Shown one piece after another: positions 1 to 8,337 of a stretch of DNA of 64,000 nucleotides (within the stretch, counting starts at the first letter, position 1; the number at the start of each line of letters is the position of its first letter). The notes under the pieces were generated by a model that saw only the letters and a list, made by a program, of their open reading frames with translations, ran no database searches and was not told where the DNA came from. The position numbers were made by a program, and so were the translations under genes. This stretch comes from Streptomyces montanisoli (GTDB lineage Bacteria; Actinomycetota; Actinomycetes; Streptomycetales; Streptomycetaceae), in contig NZ_JAGIQL010000009.1 of the NCBI RefSeq assembly GCF_017813245.1, positions 16,738 to 80,737 on the forward strand, in the 5' to 3' direction.

Positions 1-423
1 GCCCGGCGCGGCGGCGGCCGTGCACACGAGCTGGCTGACGGCCGTCCTGTCCAGCTCCGACACCAGCCACGGCAGGTACAGGTCGACCGCTCCCCGCGAG
101 GCCCGGGCCTTGACCCGGTGCGTGCCCGGGGGCAGCGCGGTGAGCAGCCCGCGTGCGTGCTCCGAGGGCGTGGGCCCGGCCAGGAGCGCGTCGAGGGCGC
201 CTTGCGGCCCGGCGTCCTCCGGTGCGGTACGGGCGACGGGCCAGATGCCGCGCGACGTGAGGAAGTACACGCGGAACACGTGCGCCCGCACCTCGACCCG
301 CCGGCCCTCGGCCGGCGGGCCGGCCCTCTCGGGGCCGGTGGCCGTGACCCCGCAGCCGGCGAGCAGGGCGGCCGCGGGCAGCCACAGGGCCAGGGCGGCC
401 CGGCGCCGCGGAAGACGTCTCAT
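1..423 (-). CDS. GerMN-domain lipoprotein (3' part, cut by window edge)
   Basis: The first 141 codons of a minus-strand gene that runs off the left edge. The N-terminus is a lipoprotein signal: basic RRLPRRR, a hydrophobic stretch and the lipobox LLAGC near residue 25. The following region reads VRAHVFRVYFLTSRG and ends VDLYLPWLVSELDRTAVSQ, the pattern of the GerMN (sporulation/spore germination) domain found in actinobacterial cell-surface lipoproteins. The ATG at 423 has a strong AAGGAGG eight bases upstream. In Streptomyces such genes often sit next to a two-component system, but the partner would lie outside the window. Exact function is unknown. Confidence 0.8.
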   Translation of the reverse strand, partial: MRRLPRRRAALALWLPAAALLAGCGVTATGPERAGPPAEGRRVEVRAHVFRVYFLTSRGIWPVARTAPEDAGPQGALDALLAGPTPSEHARGLLTALPPGTHRVKARASRGAVDLYLPWLVSELDRTAVSQLVCTAAAAPG

Positions 424-485
424 GGGCCCGCCCTCCTTCACCGCGACTGCCCGGTCTCTGCTGTCCTGGAGGTGCCGAGCGGGGG

Positions 486-1730
486 CTACGGTTCCATCAG
501 CCGGTGCACGTCCACCGTCCCGGCGCCCAGCCGGGGCTGCGGTATCGCCACCCACACCCCGGCCGCCACCACGGCGGTGGCGGCGAGCACGGCCAGCCCG
601 CGGCGCCCGGTGGCCCACCGGGCCCGGAACCGTACCGGGTCCTCGACCAGCCTCTTCGACAGGGCGGCCGCGGCGAGGGACACCGCGATCAGCACGGCCG
701 TACGGGGCAGGCCCCCGAAGCCGAGGACGTCCGGGGGAAGCAGCAGGTACACCGGCCAGTGCCACAGGTACAGGCCGTACGAGAGCTCTCCCAGCCCGCG
801 TGGCACCACGCTTCCCAGCACCCGCCCGGCATGTCCGTCGGGCGCCGCGGCCAGCGCCGCGATCAGCACGGCGGCGGCGAGCGAGTGCAGGAACATCCCG
901 CCTTCGAACAGTCCCGGCGCGTGCTGCCCGTCGGTCAGCGCCCAGGACGCCACCAGGCCGCACGCCAGGACGGCGCACAACACATGCCCCGCCTGCCGCG
1001 GTACGCGGGCGAGCCGTGCCCTCACCGGCCGGGTGGCCGCCGCGGCCCCCAGCAGCAGCGAGAACGCCCGCGTGTCGGTGCCCTCGTAGACCCGCGTGGT
1101 GTCCACCGCGTTGTCAAACATGATCATCAACGCGAGGGAAGCGACGGCACCCACCACGGCGAGGCCTGCCACCCGGTGCTCGCCGCGGCGTCCGCGGCCG
1201 GCCGCCAGGACCACCAGCGGCCAGGCCAGGTAGAACTGCCACTCCACGGCGATGCTCCACAGATGGGAGAACAGGCGCGTGTCCGAGGCGTTCCAGTAGC
1301 CGACCTGTTCGGCGATGAAGTGCCAGTTCACCGCCTGCGCGGCGGCCCATGGCGCATCGTCGAGGGCGAAGGCGAGCAGGCTCGGGGAGCCGAACGCCCA
1401 GGCCAGGAGCAGGGTGGCCACGCCCATGACGACCAGGGCCGGGAGCAGGCGCCGTGCCCTGCGTGCCCAGAAGGCGGCCAGGTCGATCCTGCCCGCTCTC
1501 CCCGTCTCGGAAAGCAGCAGCCCGGTGATCAGGAAGCCCGACAGCACGAAGAACAGGTCGACGCCGAGGAAGCCGCCGCGCAGGTAGCCGGCGTGGAAGA
1601 GCAGCACCGCCGCGACGGCCAGTCCTCGCAGACCGTCGAGCGGGGCGAGATGCGGGCGGCCCGCGCGGGGCGTGGCGCGTGGGGCGGGTGAGGGCTGTGA
1701 GCGGCGCGGAGCCGCACTGTGCTGGGCCAT
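486..1730 (-). CDS. Acyltransferase family 3 membrane protein (OafA/YrhL type)
   Basis: 414 aa integral membrane acyltransferase expected to move acyl groups onto cell-surface sugars or exported metabolites. It begins with an Ala/Pro-rich cytoplasmic tail and then the family signature LDGLRGLAVAAVLLFHAG (residues 33-50), with the conserved Arg and His, followed by FLGVDLFFVLSGFLITG. About ten hydrophobic segments follow and a conserved EDPVRFR near the end. The start lies only 3 nt after the stop of the upstream SGNH hydrolase gene, so the two are probably translationally coupled. OafA-like proteins often carry the SGNH domain fused at the C-terminus; here the two parts are separate genes. 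Substrate unknown. Confidence 0.88.
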   Translation of the reverse strand: MAQHSAAPRRSQPSPAPRATPRAGRPHLAPLDGLRGLAVAAVLLFHAGYLRGGFLGVDLFFVLSGFLITGLLLSETGRAGRIDLAAFWARRARRLLPALVVMGVATLLLAWAFGSPSLLAFALDDAPWAAAQAVNWHFIAEQVGYWNASDTRLFSHLWSIAVEWQFYLAWPLVVLAAGRGRRGEHRVAGLAVVGAVASLALMIMFDNAVDTTRVYEGTDTRAFSLLLGAAAATRPVRARLARVPRQAGHVLCAVLACGLVASWALTDGQHAPGLFEGGMFLHSLAAAVLIAALAAAPDGHAGRVLGSVVPRGLGELSYGLYLWHWPVYLLLPPDVLGFGGLPRTAVLIAVSLAAAALSKRLVEDPVRFRARWATGRRGLAVLAATAVVAAGVWVAIPQPRLGAGTVDVHRLMEP

Positions 1731-1733
1731 CGG

Positions 1734-2561
1734 TCACTTGCAGCCGAGCTTGGCGTACCTCTGGTTCGACACCCACGGCCCCGTGGCCCACTCGTCCGGC
1801 GGGGCGGGGGCGAATCCGTACCGCTTGCCGAGCCGCTCGGTGAACCACTTGGCGAAGGCCGCGGACCCCTGCTGGCACGAGTGAATGCCGTCCGCCGACC
1901 GCTGGGCCTTGGCGGCGCCGGCGTCCGTGCCCCACAGCGCCGACGCGTCGGCGAACGCCACCTTCGCGCCGTCGGCATCGGCAACCTTGGCGGCCGCCTT
2001 CGGCGCGCTCTCGATGTCCGCCGCGTGCTTCTTGTAGAAGTCGTCCACCTTGAACGGCGGCGCGGAGACGATGACGAGGTCGGCGCCGGCGTTCCCGGCC
2101 GCCTTGGCCAGCTTCTCGTACGAGGCGCGCTGCTGCTGGGGCGTGCCCCAGTCGTAGGTGGTGATCTGGTAGGCGAGCACGTCGGGCCGGTAGGAGGCGA
2201 GATCCTTGCGAAGTCGCTTCCACGTCGACCGCGCGATCGGAAGCGACATCTTGTCGCCCTCGACGATCGTGCCGCCGCCGTCGGAGGAGTCGTTCCTGAA
2301 CCCGACGCCGCTCGCCTTCAGCGCCGCGCCGAGGGGCAGCGCCTCGACGCCGGCTATGGAGTCACCCAGCCACAGGACCTTCTTGTCCTTGGCATGGGCC
2401 GATGCGGACGGCGCGGGTTCGGACCGCACGCCGGTTCCGGCGGAGCCGCCGCACCCGGCCAGGACGGCACCAGCGGCCATGGTGAGTGCGGCCACGGCGG
2501 CGGCAGGACGGCGCTGGCGAGGGCGGATCAGGGTGCGACGGGGCTTGGTTTCGTTCTGCAT
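1734..2561 (-). CDS. SGNH/GDSL-family exported hydrolase (lipoprotein)
   Basis: 275 aa. A basic N-terminus, a hydrophobic segment and the lipobox VLAGCGGS (about residue 37) mark a lipoprotein. The SGNH fold is supported by block I, VLWLGDSIAG, with the nucleophilic Ser, and by block V, DGIHS, with the Asp/His pair. The start at 2561 was chosen because the signal peptide begins there; longer upstream in-frame extensions lack any signal-like sequence. The gene directly precedes the acyltransferase-3 gene (3-nt gap). AT3-SGNH partners cooperate in O-acetylation of surface glycans in other bacteria, so a joint role in acyl transfer outside the membrane is inferred. Confidence 0.85.
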   Translation of the reverse strand: MQNETKPRRTLIRPRQRRPAAAVAALTMAAGAVLAGCGGSAGTGVRSEPAPSASAHAKDKKVLWLGDSIAGVEALPLGAALKASGVGFRNDSSDGGGTIVEGDKMSLPIARSTWKRLRKDLASYRPDVLAYQITTYDWGTPQQQRASYEKLAKAAGNAGADLVIVSAPPFKVDDFYKKHAADIESAPKAAAKVADADGAKVAFADASALWGTDAGAAKAQRSADGIHSCQQGSAAFAKWFTERLGKRYGFAPAPPDEWATGPWVSNQRYAKLGCK

Positions 2562-2640
2562 GGCCCCAGCACACCAGCGGAAATCGCCACCGGGCCCCGC
2601 CGTCATACGCTCATCACACAACGGGACAGCGGCCGTCATG

Positions 2641-2673
2641 CTCGGCACCACCTCGGCACCACCTCGGCACCAC
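2641..2673. repeat. Three perfect 11-bp tandem repeats
   Basis: The unit CTCGGCACCAC occurs three times head to tail (2641-2651, 2652-2662, 2663-2673). It lies about 80-110 bp before the start of the SGNH gene and just past the fadAB terminator, so it could overlap the promoter of the SGNH/acyltransferase pair. No known binding protein is recognised. Confidence 0.8.
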
Positions 2674-2681
2674 CGGGCACG

Positions 2682-2727
2682 GAAAAGGGCGGGGTACGGG
2701 CTGCCGCGCCCGTGCCCCGCCCTTTTC
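2682..2727 (-). terminator. Intrinsic terminator of the fadAB operon
   Basis: Arms of 20 nt (2682-2701 and 2708-2727) pair with a single G-U type mismatch around a 6-nt loop. The stem is GC-rich and flanked by A and T runs (AAAAGGGCGGGG / CCCCGCCCTTTT), so it could work in both directions. It lies six bases past the stop of the fadB-type gene. Confidence 0.85.
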
Positions 2728-2732
2728 GGCGG

Positions 2733-4868
2733 CTACGCCGTCGCCGGCACGCTCGCGACGCCCGGCGGCAGGAAGCGCCGTCCGAGAACCCGCTCGGAGA
2801 CGCCCTCCCGGTCCAGGTAGGGCGTCACGCCGCCCAGATGGAAGGGCCATCCGGCGCCGGTGATCAGGCACAGGTCGATGTCCTGCGCCTCCGCGACCAC
2901 GCCGTCGTCGAGCATCAGCCCGATCTCCTCGGCGACCGCGTCGAGTACACGGTCACGGACCTGCTCCTCCGTCAGGACCGTGTCCCCCTGGCGCATCAGG
3001 GCGAGGACGTCGGGGTCGAGCTCGGGCTTGCCCGAGTCGTGGACGTAGAAGCCGCGCTTGCCGGCCTCCACGACCGCCCGCAGGTTCTGCGACACGGTGA
3101 ACCGGCCGGGGAAGGCCGCGTGCAGCGTCTCGGAGACGTGCAGGCCGATCGCGGGGCCGACCAGTTCGAGCAGGACGAGCGGCGACATCGGCAGGCCGAG
3201 CGGCTCGACGGCACGCTCCGCGACCTCGACCGGCGTGCCCTCGTCGATGACGTTCTGGATCTCGCCCATGAAGCGGGTCAGCACCCGGTTGACGACGAAC
3301 GCCGGAGCGTCCTTGACCAGCACGGCCGTCTTGCGCAGCTTCTTCGCCACGGCGAACGCAGTCGCGAGCGACGCGTCGTCCGTGCGCTCGCCGCGTACGA
3401 CCTCGAGCAGCGGCAGCACGGCGACCGGGTTGAAGAAGTGGAAGCCGACGACCCGCTCGGGGTGGGCGAGGTTCGCCGCCATCTCGCCGACCGACAGGGA
3501 CGACGTGTTGGTGGCGAGGATCGCCGTCTCGGGGACGACGGCCTCGACCTCGGCGAACACCTGCCGCTTGACGCCCATCTCCTCGAACACGGCCTCGATG
3601 ACGAAGTCCGCGTCGGAGAACCCTTCGGCCTTGTCGAGCACGCCGGTGACGAGGCCCTTGAGGCGGTTGGCCGTGTCCTGGTCGATCCTGCCCCTGCCGA
3701 GCAGCTTGTCGACCTCGGCGTGCACGTAGCCGACGCCCTTGTCGACGCGCTCCTGGTCGACGTCCGTGAGGACGACGGGCACCTGGAGGCGGCGCACGAA
3801 CAGCAGCGCCAGCTGGGACGCCATCAGGCCCGCGCCGACCACGCCGACCTTGTTGACGGGGCGCGCGAGGTTCTTGTCCGGCGCGCCGGCCGGCCGCTTG
3901 GCGCGTCCCTGGACGAGGTTGAAGGCGTAGATGCCGGAGCGCAGCTCGCCGCTCATCACGAGGTCGGCGAGCGCCTCGGTCTCCGCCTCGAACCCGGCCG
4001 CCACATCGCCGTCCTTGGCGCGGGCGATGATGTCGAGCGCCCGGTAGGCACCGGGGGCCGCGCCGTGCACCTTGGAGTCGGCGACGGCCCTGCCCCACTC
4101 GACGGCCTGGTCCCACGCCTCACCGCGGTCGATCTCCGGGCGTACGACCTGCAGTTCGCCCTTGAGCACGGCGGCGGTCCACACGAGGGACTGCTCCAGG
4201 AAGTCCGCGGCCTCGAAGATCGCGTCGGCGATGCCGAGCTCGAAGACCTGCTCGCCCTTGAGCTGGCGGTTCTGGTTGAGGGCGTTCTCGATGATGACGT
4301 TGACCGCGGGTCCCGCGCCGATCAGGTTGGGCAGCAGCGTGCAGCCGCCCCAGCCGGGCACCAGGCCGAGGAACACCTCGGGGAAGGAGAACGCCGCGAT
4401 CGAGGAGGAGACCGTGCGGTACTGGCAGTGCAGGCCGATCTCGACGCCGCCGCCCATCGCCGCGCCGTTGTAGTACGCGAACGCCGGGACGGCGATGGCG
4501 CCGAGCCGCGCGAACACGTCGTGGCCCGCCTGGCCGATGGCGGCCGCCTCGTCCCTGCTGCGCAGCAGCCCGACGCCCTTGAGGTCGGCGCCGACGGCGA
4601 AGACGAACGGCTTGCCCGTGACGCCGACGCCCACGATGGTGCCGTCCGCGGCCTCGCGCTCGACCTGGTCGATCGCCGCGTCGATGTTCGCGAGCGACTG
4701 CGGCCCGAAGCTGGTGGGCTTCGTGTGGTCGAACCCGTTGTCCAGCGTGATCAGCGCGAAGCGCCCGGCGTCGGCCGGCAGGTCGAGGTGGCGCACGTGC
4801 GCCTGGGTGACGACCTCGTCCGGGAAGACCTCGGCCGCGCCCTTCAGCAGTTCGGCGATGTTGCTCAC
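2733..4868 (-). CDS. fadB: Fatty acid oxidation multifunctional protein (enoyl-CoA hydratase / 3-hydroxyacyl-CoA dehydrogenase)
   Basis: 711 aa alpha-subunit of the beta-oxidation complex. Residues about 1-220 are a crotonase domain (FPEVFLGLVPGWGG, GGGVEIGLHCQYR). Residues about 315-500 are an NAD-binding 3-hydroxyacyl-CoA dehydrogenase domain with VGVVGAGLMAS and the catalytic-His motif VVGFHFFNPV. The rest is the HCDH C-terminal domain. It hydrates trans-enoyl-CoA and oxidises the product to 3-ketoacyl-CoA in the cytoplasm. The GTG start overlaps the thiolase stop by four bases (GTGA), so the two subunits are translationally coupled, thiolase first. Longer in-frame extensions upstream run inside the thiolase gene and were rejected. 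Confidence 0.93.
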   Translation of the reverse strand: MSNIAELLKGAAEVFPDEVVTQAHVRHLDLPADAGRFALITLDNGFDHTKPTSFGPQSLANIDAAIDQVEREAADGTIVGVGVTGKPFVFAVGADLKGVGLLRSRDEAAAIGQAGHDVFARLGAIAVPAFAYYNGAAMGGGVEIGLHCQYRTVSSSIAAFSFPEVFLGLVPGWGGCTLLPNLIGAGPAVNVIIENALNQNRQLKGEQVFELGIADAIFEAADFLEQSLVWTAAVLKGELQVVRPEIDRGEAWDQAVEWGRAVADSKVHGAAPGAYRALDIIARAKDGDVAAGFEAETEALADLVMSGELRSGIYAFNLVQGRAKRPAGAPDKNLARPVNKVGVVGAGLMASQLALLFVRRLQVPVVLTDVDQERVDKGVGYVHAEVDKLLGRGRIDQDTANRLKGLVTGVLDKAEGFSDADFVIEAVFEEMGVKRQVFAEVEAVVPETAILATNTSSLSVGEMAANLAHPERVVGFHFFNPVAVLPLLEVVRGERTDDASLATAFAVAKKLRKTAVLVKDAPAFVVNRVLTRFMGEIQNVIDEGTPVEVAERAVEPLGLPMSPLVLLELVGPAIGLHVSETLHAAFPGRFTVSQNLRAVVEAGKRGFYVHDSGKPELDPDVLALMRQGDTVLTEEQVRDRVLDAVAEEIGLMLDDGVVAEAQDIDLCLITGAGWPFHLGGVTPYLDREGVSERVLGRRFLPPGVASVPATA

Positions 4869-6085
4869 TTGCTGCCTCCGTCGAAGTGCGGGTTCTCCCA
4901 GACGACCGTCGCGCCCATGCCGAAGCCGACGCACATCGTCGTCAGGCCGTAGCGGACGTGCGGGTTCTCCTCGAACTGCCGGGAGAGCTGCGTCATCAGC
5001 CGTACCCCGGACGAGGCGAGCGGGTGGCCGAAGGCGATGGCGCCGCCGTACTGGTTGACGCGCTCGTCGTCGTCCGCGATGCCGTAGTGATCGAGGAACG
5101 CGAGCACCTGCACCGCGAACGCCTCGTTGATCTCGAACAGCCCGATGTCGGAGATCGAAAGACCCGTCTTGGCGAGGGCCTTCTCGGTCGCCGGGATCGG
5201 TCCGTAGCCCATGACCTCGGGCTCCACGCCTGCGAAGGCGTAGCCGACGAGGCGCATCCGCACCGGCAGGCCCTGCTCGCGCGCGAAGTCCTCGGCGGCG
5301 ATGATGGAGGCGGTGGCGCCGTCGTTGAGGCCGGCCGCGTTGCCCGCGGTGACCCGGCCGTGCGGACGGAACGGCGTCTTGAGGCCGGCCAGCATCTCCA
5401 GCGTGGTGCCGGGGCGCATCGGCTCGTCGGCCGTCACGAGGCCCCAGCCGGTCTCCCCCGCCTCGGGCGAGGTGCGGCGGACCGAGATCGGCACCAGGTC
5501 CTGCTGGATCCTGCCGTTCGCGTACGCCTTGGCCGCGCGCTCCTGGGAGCGCACGGCGTACTCGTCGGCGCGCTGCTTGGTGAGGTGCGGGAACCGGTCG
5601 TGCAGGTTCTCCGCGGTCATGCCCATGAACAGGGCGGACTCGTCGACGAGCTTCTCGGACACGAACCGCGGGTTGGGGTCGACGCCCTCGCCCATCGGGT
5701 GGCGGCCCATGTGTTCGACGCCGCCGGCGACGACGACGTCGTACGCGCCGAAGGCGATGGAGCCCGCCGTGGTGGTGACGGCGGTCAGCGCGCCGGCGCA
5801 CATGCGGTCGATCGCGTAGCCGGGCACGGACGTGGGCAGGCCGGCGAGGATGCCCGCGGTGCGGCCGATGGTCAGGCCCTGGTCGCCGATCTGCGTGGTC
5901 GCGGCGACGGCGACCTCGTCGATGCGGGCCGGGTCCAGGTCCGGGTTGCGCCGCAGCAGCTCCCGGATCGACTTGACGACGAGATCGTCCGCGCGGGTCT
6001 CGTGGTAGATGCCCTTCGGGCCCGCCTTGCCGAACGGGGTGCGGACGCCGTCGACGAAGACGACGTCCCTGACGGTACGAGGCAC
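4865..6085 (-). CDS. fadA: Acetyl-CoA acyltransferase (3-ketoacyl-CoA thiolase)
   Basis: 406 aa thiolase, the beta-subunit partner of the following FadB-type protein; it cleaves 3-ketoacyl-CoA to acetyl-CoA and a shortened acyl-CoA. The nucleophilic Cys is in RMCAGALTA (about residue 91), the catalytic His in AFGHPLASSG, and the second active Cys in MCVGFGMGA near the C-terminus. The GTG start at 6085 follows GGAGGAG and gives the normal N-terminus VRDVVFVDGVRTPFG; the in-frame ATG 44 codons upstream adds non-homologous sequence. First gene of the operon; a palindrome about 70 bp upstream is a likely repressor site. Confidence 0.94.
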   Translation of the reverse strand: MPRTVRDVVFVDGVRTPFGKAGPKGIYHETRADDLVVKSIRELLRRNPDLDPARIDEVAVAATTQIGDQGLTIGRTAGILAGLPTSVPGYAIDRMCAGALTAVTTTAGSIAFGAYDVVVAGGVEHMGRHPMGEGVDPNPRFVSEKLVDESALFMGMTAENLHDRFPHLTKQRADEYAVRSQERAAKAYANGRIQQDLVPISVRRTSPEAGETGWGLVTADEPMRPGTTLEMLAGLKTPFRPHGRVTAGNAAGLNDGATASIIAAEDFAREQGLPVRMRLVGYAFAGVEPEVMGYGPIPATEKALAKTGLSISDIGLFEINEAFAVQVLAFLDHYGIADDDERVNQYGGAIAFGHPLASSGVRLMTQLSRQFEENPHVRYGLTTMCVGFGMGATVVWENPHFDGGSK

Positions 6086-6154
6086 GATTGGCTCTCCTCC
6101 AGGGTGCGGGGTGGCACAGCTGCGGCGCGCACGGTGGCGCGCTGCCGCCAATGC

Positions 6155-6166
6155 TACTCGCGAGTA
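6155..6166. promoter_or_regulatory. Palindromic operator candidate upstream of fadA
   Basis: TACTCGCGAGTA is a perfect 12-bp palindrome, followed by an AT-rich TAATTAG that stands out in this GC-rich DNA. It lies 70-81 bp upstream of the fadA start, where a promoter would be. TetR-family repressors of fatty-acid degradation genes in actinobacteria bind palindromes of this general kind, so acyl-CoA-responsive control of fadAB is inferred. Confidence 0.55.
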
Positions 6167-6252
6167 ATTAGCCTGCCCACCCCCATCATGGCGAGCGTTC
6201 AACCTCACACCCGGCACCGCCGCACCCGGTGGGACCCGACAGGGCCCCGCCC

Positions 6253-6269
6253 GGGCGCGGCCGGCGCCC
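6253..6269 (-). terminator. Weak hairpin after rnd
   Basis: GGGCGC and GCGCCC pair across a 5-nt loop, 12 nt past the stop of the RNase D gene on the minus strand. It is short and lacks a U tract, so this is only a possible terminator. Confidence 0.35.
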
Positions 6270-6281
6270 AGCGCCGCGCCG

Positions 6282-7577
6282 CTACGCGGCCGACAGCGCC
6301 TCGGTCAGCAGCCCGGTCACCTGCTCGACCTGCCACGGCCGGGCGCCGTGCCCGCGCAGCGCCTCCGCCACGGCCTCCCGCGTGGGCTCGGTGGGCGGCT
6401 CCCAGCAGACGCGGCGGACGGTGTCCGGCGTGATCAGGTTCTCCTGCGGCATGTGCAGCTCCTCCGCGAGGGACGTCACCGCGGCGCGCGCGGCCGAGAG
6501 CCGGGCTGCCGCCCGCGGGTCCTTGTCGGCCCAGGAGCGCGGGGGCGGCGGCCCCTGGAGCGCCTGCCCCGGCTGCGGCAGGTCGGGCTCGGACAGGGCG
6601 CGTGCGCGGTCCACCGCGGCCTGCCACTGCTCGAGCTGGCGCCTGCCGACCCGGTGCCCGAATCCGGGCAGGGCGCCGAGCGCGTGCACGTTCTGCGGCA
6701 GCGCGAGCGCCGCCTCGACGATCGCCGCGTCGCCGAGCACCTTGCCGGGCGAGACATCACGCCGCCGCGCGATCTGGTCGCGGGTGTTCCACAGCTCGCG
6801 CACGACGGCCATCTGCCGGCGCCTGCGGACTTTGTGCATCCCGGACGTGCGCCGCCAGGGGTCCTTGCGCGGCGGCGCCGGCGGGGCCGTGGCGATGGCG
6901 TCGAACTCCTGGAGCGCCCACTCCAGCTTGCCCTGCCGGTCGAGCTCCTTCTCCAGCGCGTCGCGCAGGTCCACGAGCAGTTCGACGTCGAGCGCCGCGT
7001 ACCTGAGCCAGGGCTCGGGCAGCGGGCGGCTCGACCAGTCGACGGCGGAGTGGCCCTTCTCCAGCGAGAAGCCGAGGACCGTCTCGACCATGGCGCCCAG
7101 CCCCACGCGCGGGTAGCCGGCGAGCCGTCCCGCGAGTTCCGTGTCGAAGAGCCTGGTGGGCCGCATGCCTATGTCGCGCAGGCACGGCAGGTCCTGGGTG
7201 GCTGCGTGCAGGATCCACTCGGCACCGGCGATCGCCTCGCCGAGCCCGGAGAGGTCGGGGCAGCCGACGGGGTCGACCAGCGCCGTGCCCGCACCCTCAC
7301 GACGCAGCTGGACGAGGTAGGCGCGCTGCCCGTACCGGTACCCGGAGGCACGCTCCGCGTCGACGGCCACGGGACCGCGACCCGCCGCGAAGGCCGCGAC
7401 CACCTCGGCGAGCGCCGCTTCGGTGGCGACGACGGGCGGGATGCCCTCGCGTGGCTCCAGCAAGGGGATCGGCGCCGGGGCGACGTCTGGTGCCGGCTGC
7501 GACACCCACGGTTCTCGCCGCGGGCCCCCCGTGGTGCGCAGTTCCGGGTCTGCTGCGGTCTCTTGGGCGTCGGTCAC
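6282..7577 (-). CDS. rnd: Ribonuclease D family 3'-5' exonuclease (HRDC)
   Basis: 431 aa DnaQ-like 3'-5' exoribonuclease. The exonuclease domain (about residues 45-215) shows the acidic signature pieces GPVAVDAERASGYRYGQ, ILHAATQDL and, further on, RYAALDVELL with the DEDDy-type Tyr/Asp. An HRDC nucleic-acid-binding domain follows (about 240-330: RELWNTRDQIARRRDVSPG). The GTG start is preceded by an Ala/Glu-rich leader typical of actinobacterial homologues. Likely role: stable-RNA 3'-end processing. It stands alone between fadA and a response regulator gene, in the same order as in S. coelicolor as I recall it. Confidence 0.9.
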   Translation of the reverse strand: MTDAQETAADPELRTTGGPRREPWVSQPAPDVAPAPIPLLEPREGIPPVVATEAALAEVVAAFAAGRGPVAVDAERASGYRYGQRAYLVQLRREGAGTALVDPVGCPDLSGLGEAIAGAEWILHAATQDLPCLRDIGMRPTRLFDTELAGRLAGYPRVGLGAMVETVLGFSLEKGHSAVDWSSRPLPEPWLRYAALDVELLVDLRDALEKELDRQGKLEWALQEFDAIATAPPAPPRKDPWRRTSGMHKVRRRRQMAVVRELWNTRDQIARRRDVSPGKVLGDAAIVEAALALPQNVHALGALPGFGHRVGRRQLEQWQAAVDRARALSEPDLPQPGQALQGPPPPRSWADKDPRAAARLSAARAAVTSLAEELHMPQENLITPDTVRRVCWEPPTEPTREAVAEALRGHGARPWQVEQVTGLLTEALSAA

Positions 7578-7605
7578 CCGTCAAGGGTATCCGTGAACGC
7601 GGGAC

Positions 7606-7635
7606 GCCCGTCGACGGAACGTTCCGTCGACGGGC
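7606..7635. terminator. 30-bp perfect palindrome, terminator of the response regulator gene
   Basis: Positions 7606-7620 are the exact reverse complement of 7621-7635 (core GACGGAACGTTCCGTC). It lies 34 bp past the minus-strand stop of the response regulator and just before rnd. A hairpin terminator is the simplest reading; as a perfect palindrome it could also bind a protein. Confidence 0.7.
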
Positions 7636-7668
7636 GGTGCGGGCCCCGCGGGACCTCGGACGACGCGG

Positions 7669-8337
7669 TCAGTGGATGATGCCGGTCCGCAGCGCGACGG
7701 CGACCATGCCGGCGCGGTCGCCCGTGCCGAGCTTGCGCGCGATGCGGGCGAGGTGGCTCTTGACGGTCAGCGCCGACAGGCCCATCGAGACGCCGATGGC
7801 CTTGTTGGACTGACCCTCGGCGACGAGCCTGAGCACCTCGACCTCACGGCCGGACAGCTCGCGGTAGCCACCGGGGTGGCTCGGGGCGCCTGGGGCGCCC
7901 GGCGGGCGGCGGTGCATACGGGCGCCGGCGCCGATCGGCGCGGCGCCCGGGCGGCTGGGGTGGCCGATGTTCGTGCGTGTACCGGTGACGACGTAGCCCT
8001 TCACGCCGCCTGCGAGTGCGTTGCGTACCGCGCCGATGTCGTCCGCCGCGGAGAGGGCGAGGCCGTTGGGCCAGCCCGCCGCGCGGGTCTCGGACAACAG
8101 GGTGAGACCCGAGCCGTCGGGCAGGTGGACGTCGGCCACGCAGATGTCGCGCGGGCTGCCCACGCGGGGACGTGCCTCCGCGATGGACGACGCCTCGATG
8201 ACGTCACGGACTCCGAGCGCCCACAGGTGGCGTGTGACGGTGGAGCGGACGCGCGGATCGGCCACGACGACCATGGCCGTCGGCTTGTTCGGGCGGTAGG
8301 CGACCAGGCTTGCGGGCTGCTCGAGGAGAACGGACAC
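7669..8337 (-). CDS. LuxR/NarL-family response regulator with degenerate receiver
   Basis: 222 aa, GTG start. The N-terminal receiver (about 20-125) keeps a phosphoacceptor-type Asp in VADVHLPDGSG. However, the usual Lys after the last beta strand is absent: the sequence runs GYVVTGTRT instead of a GYLLK-like motif. A Pro/Gly-rich linker (about 125-155) leads to a clear LuxR HTH domain: LSGREVEVLRLVAEGQ, then TVKSHLARIARKLG. No kinase gene is adjacent. It could be an orphan regulator or one not controlled by phosphorylation. A homologue sits at this spot, between rnd and the DUF3000/hemE genes, in other streptomycetes. Target genes cannot be inferred. Confidence 0.88.
   Translation of the reverse strand: MSVLLEQPASLVAYRPNKPTAMVVVADPRVRSTVTRHLWALGVRDVIEASSIAEARPRVGSPRDICVADVHLPDGSGLTLLSETRAAGWPNGLALSAADDIGAVRNALAGGVKGYVVTGTRTNIGHPSRPGAAPIGAGARMHRRPPGAPGAPSHPGGYRELSGREVEVLRLVAEGQSNKAIGVSMGLSALTVKSHLARIARKLGTGDRAGMVAVALRTGIIH

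Noticed and set aside
1719..4952. Long plus-strand open frame of over 1,000 codons
   Set aside because: It is the antisense of the SGNH gene and fadB; composition is rich in Arg, Gly, Asp and Val as expected of shadow frames in high-GC DNA, with no recognisable domain.
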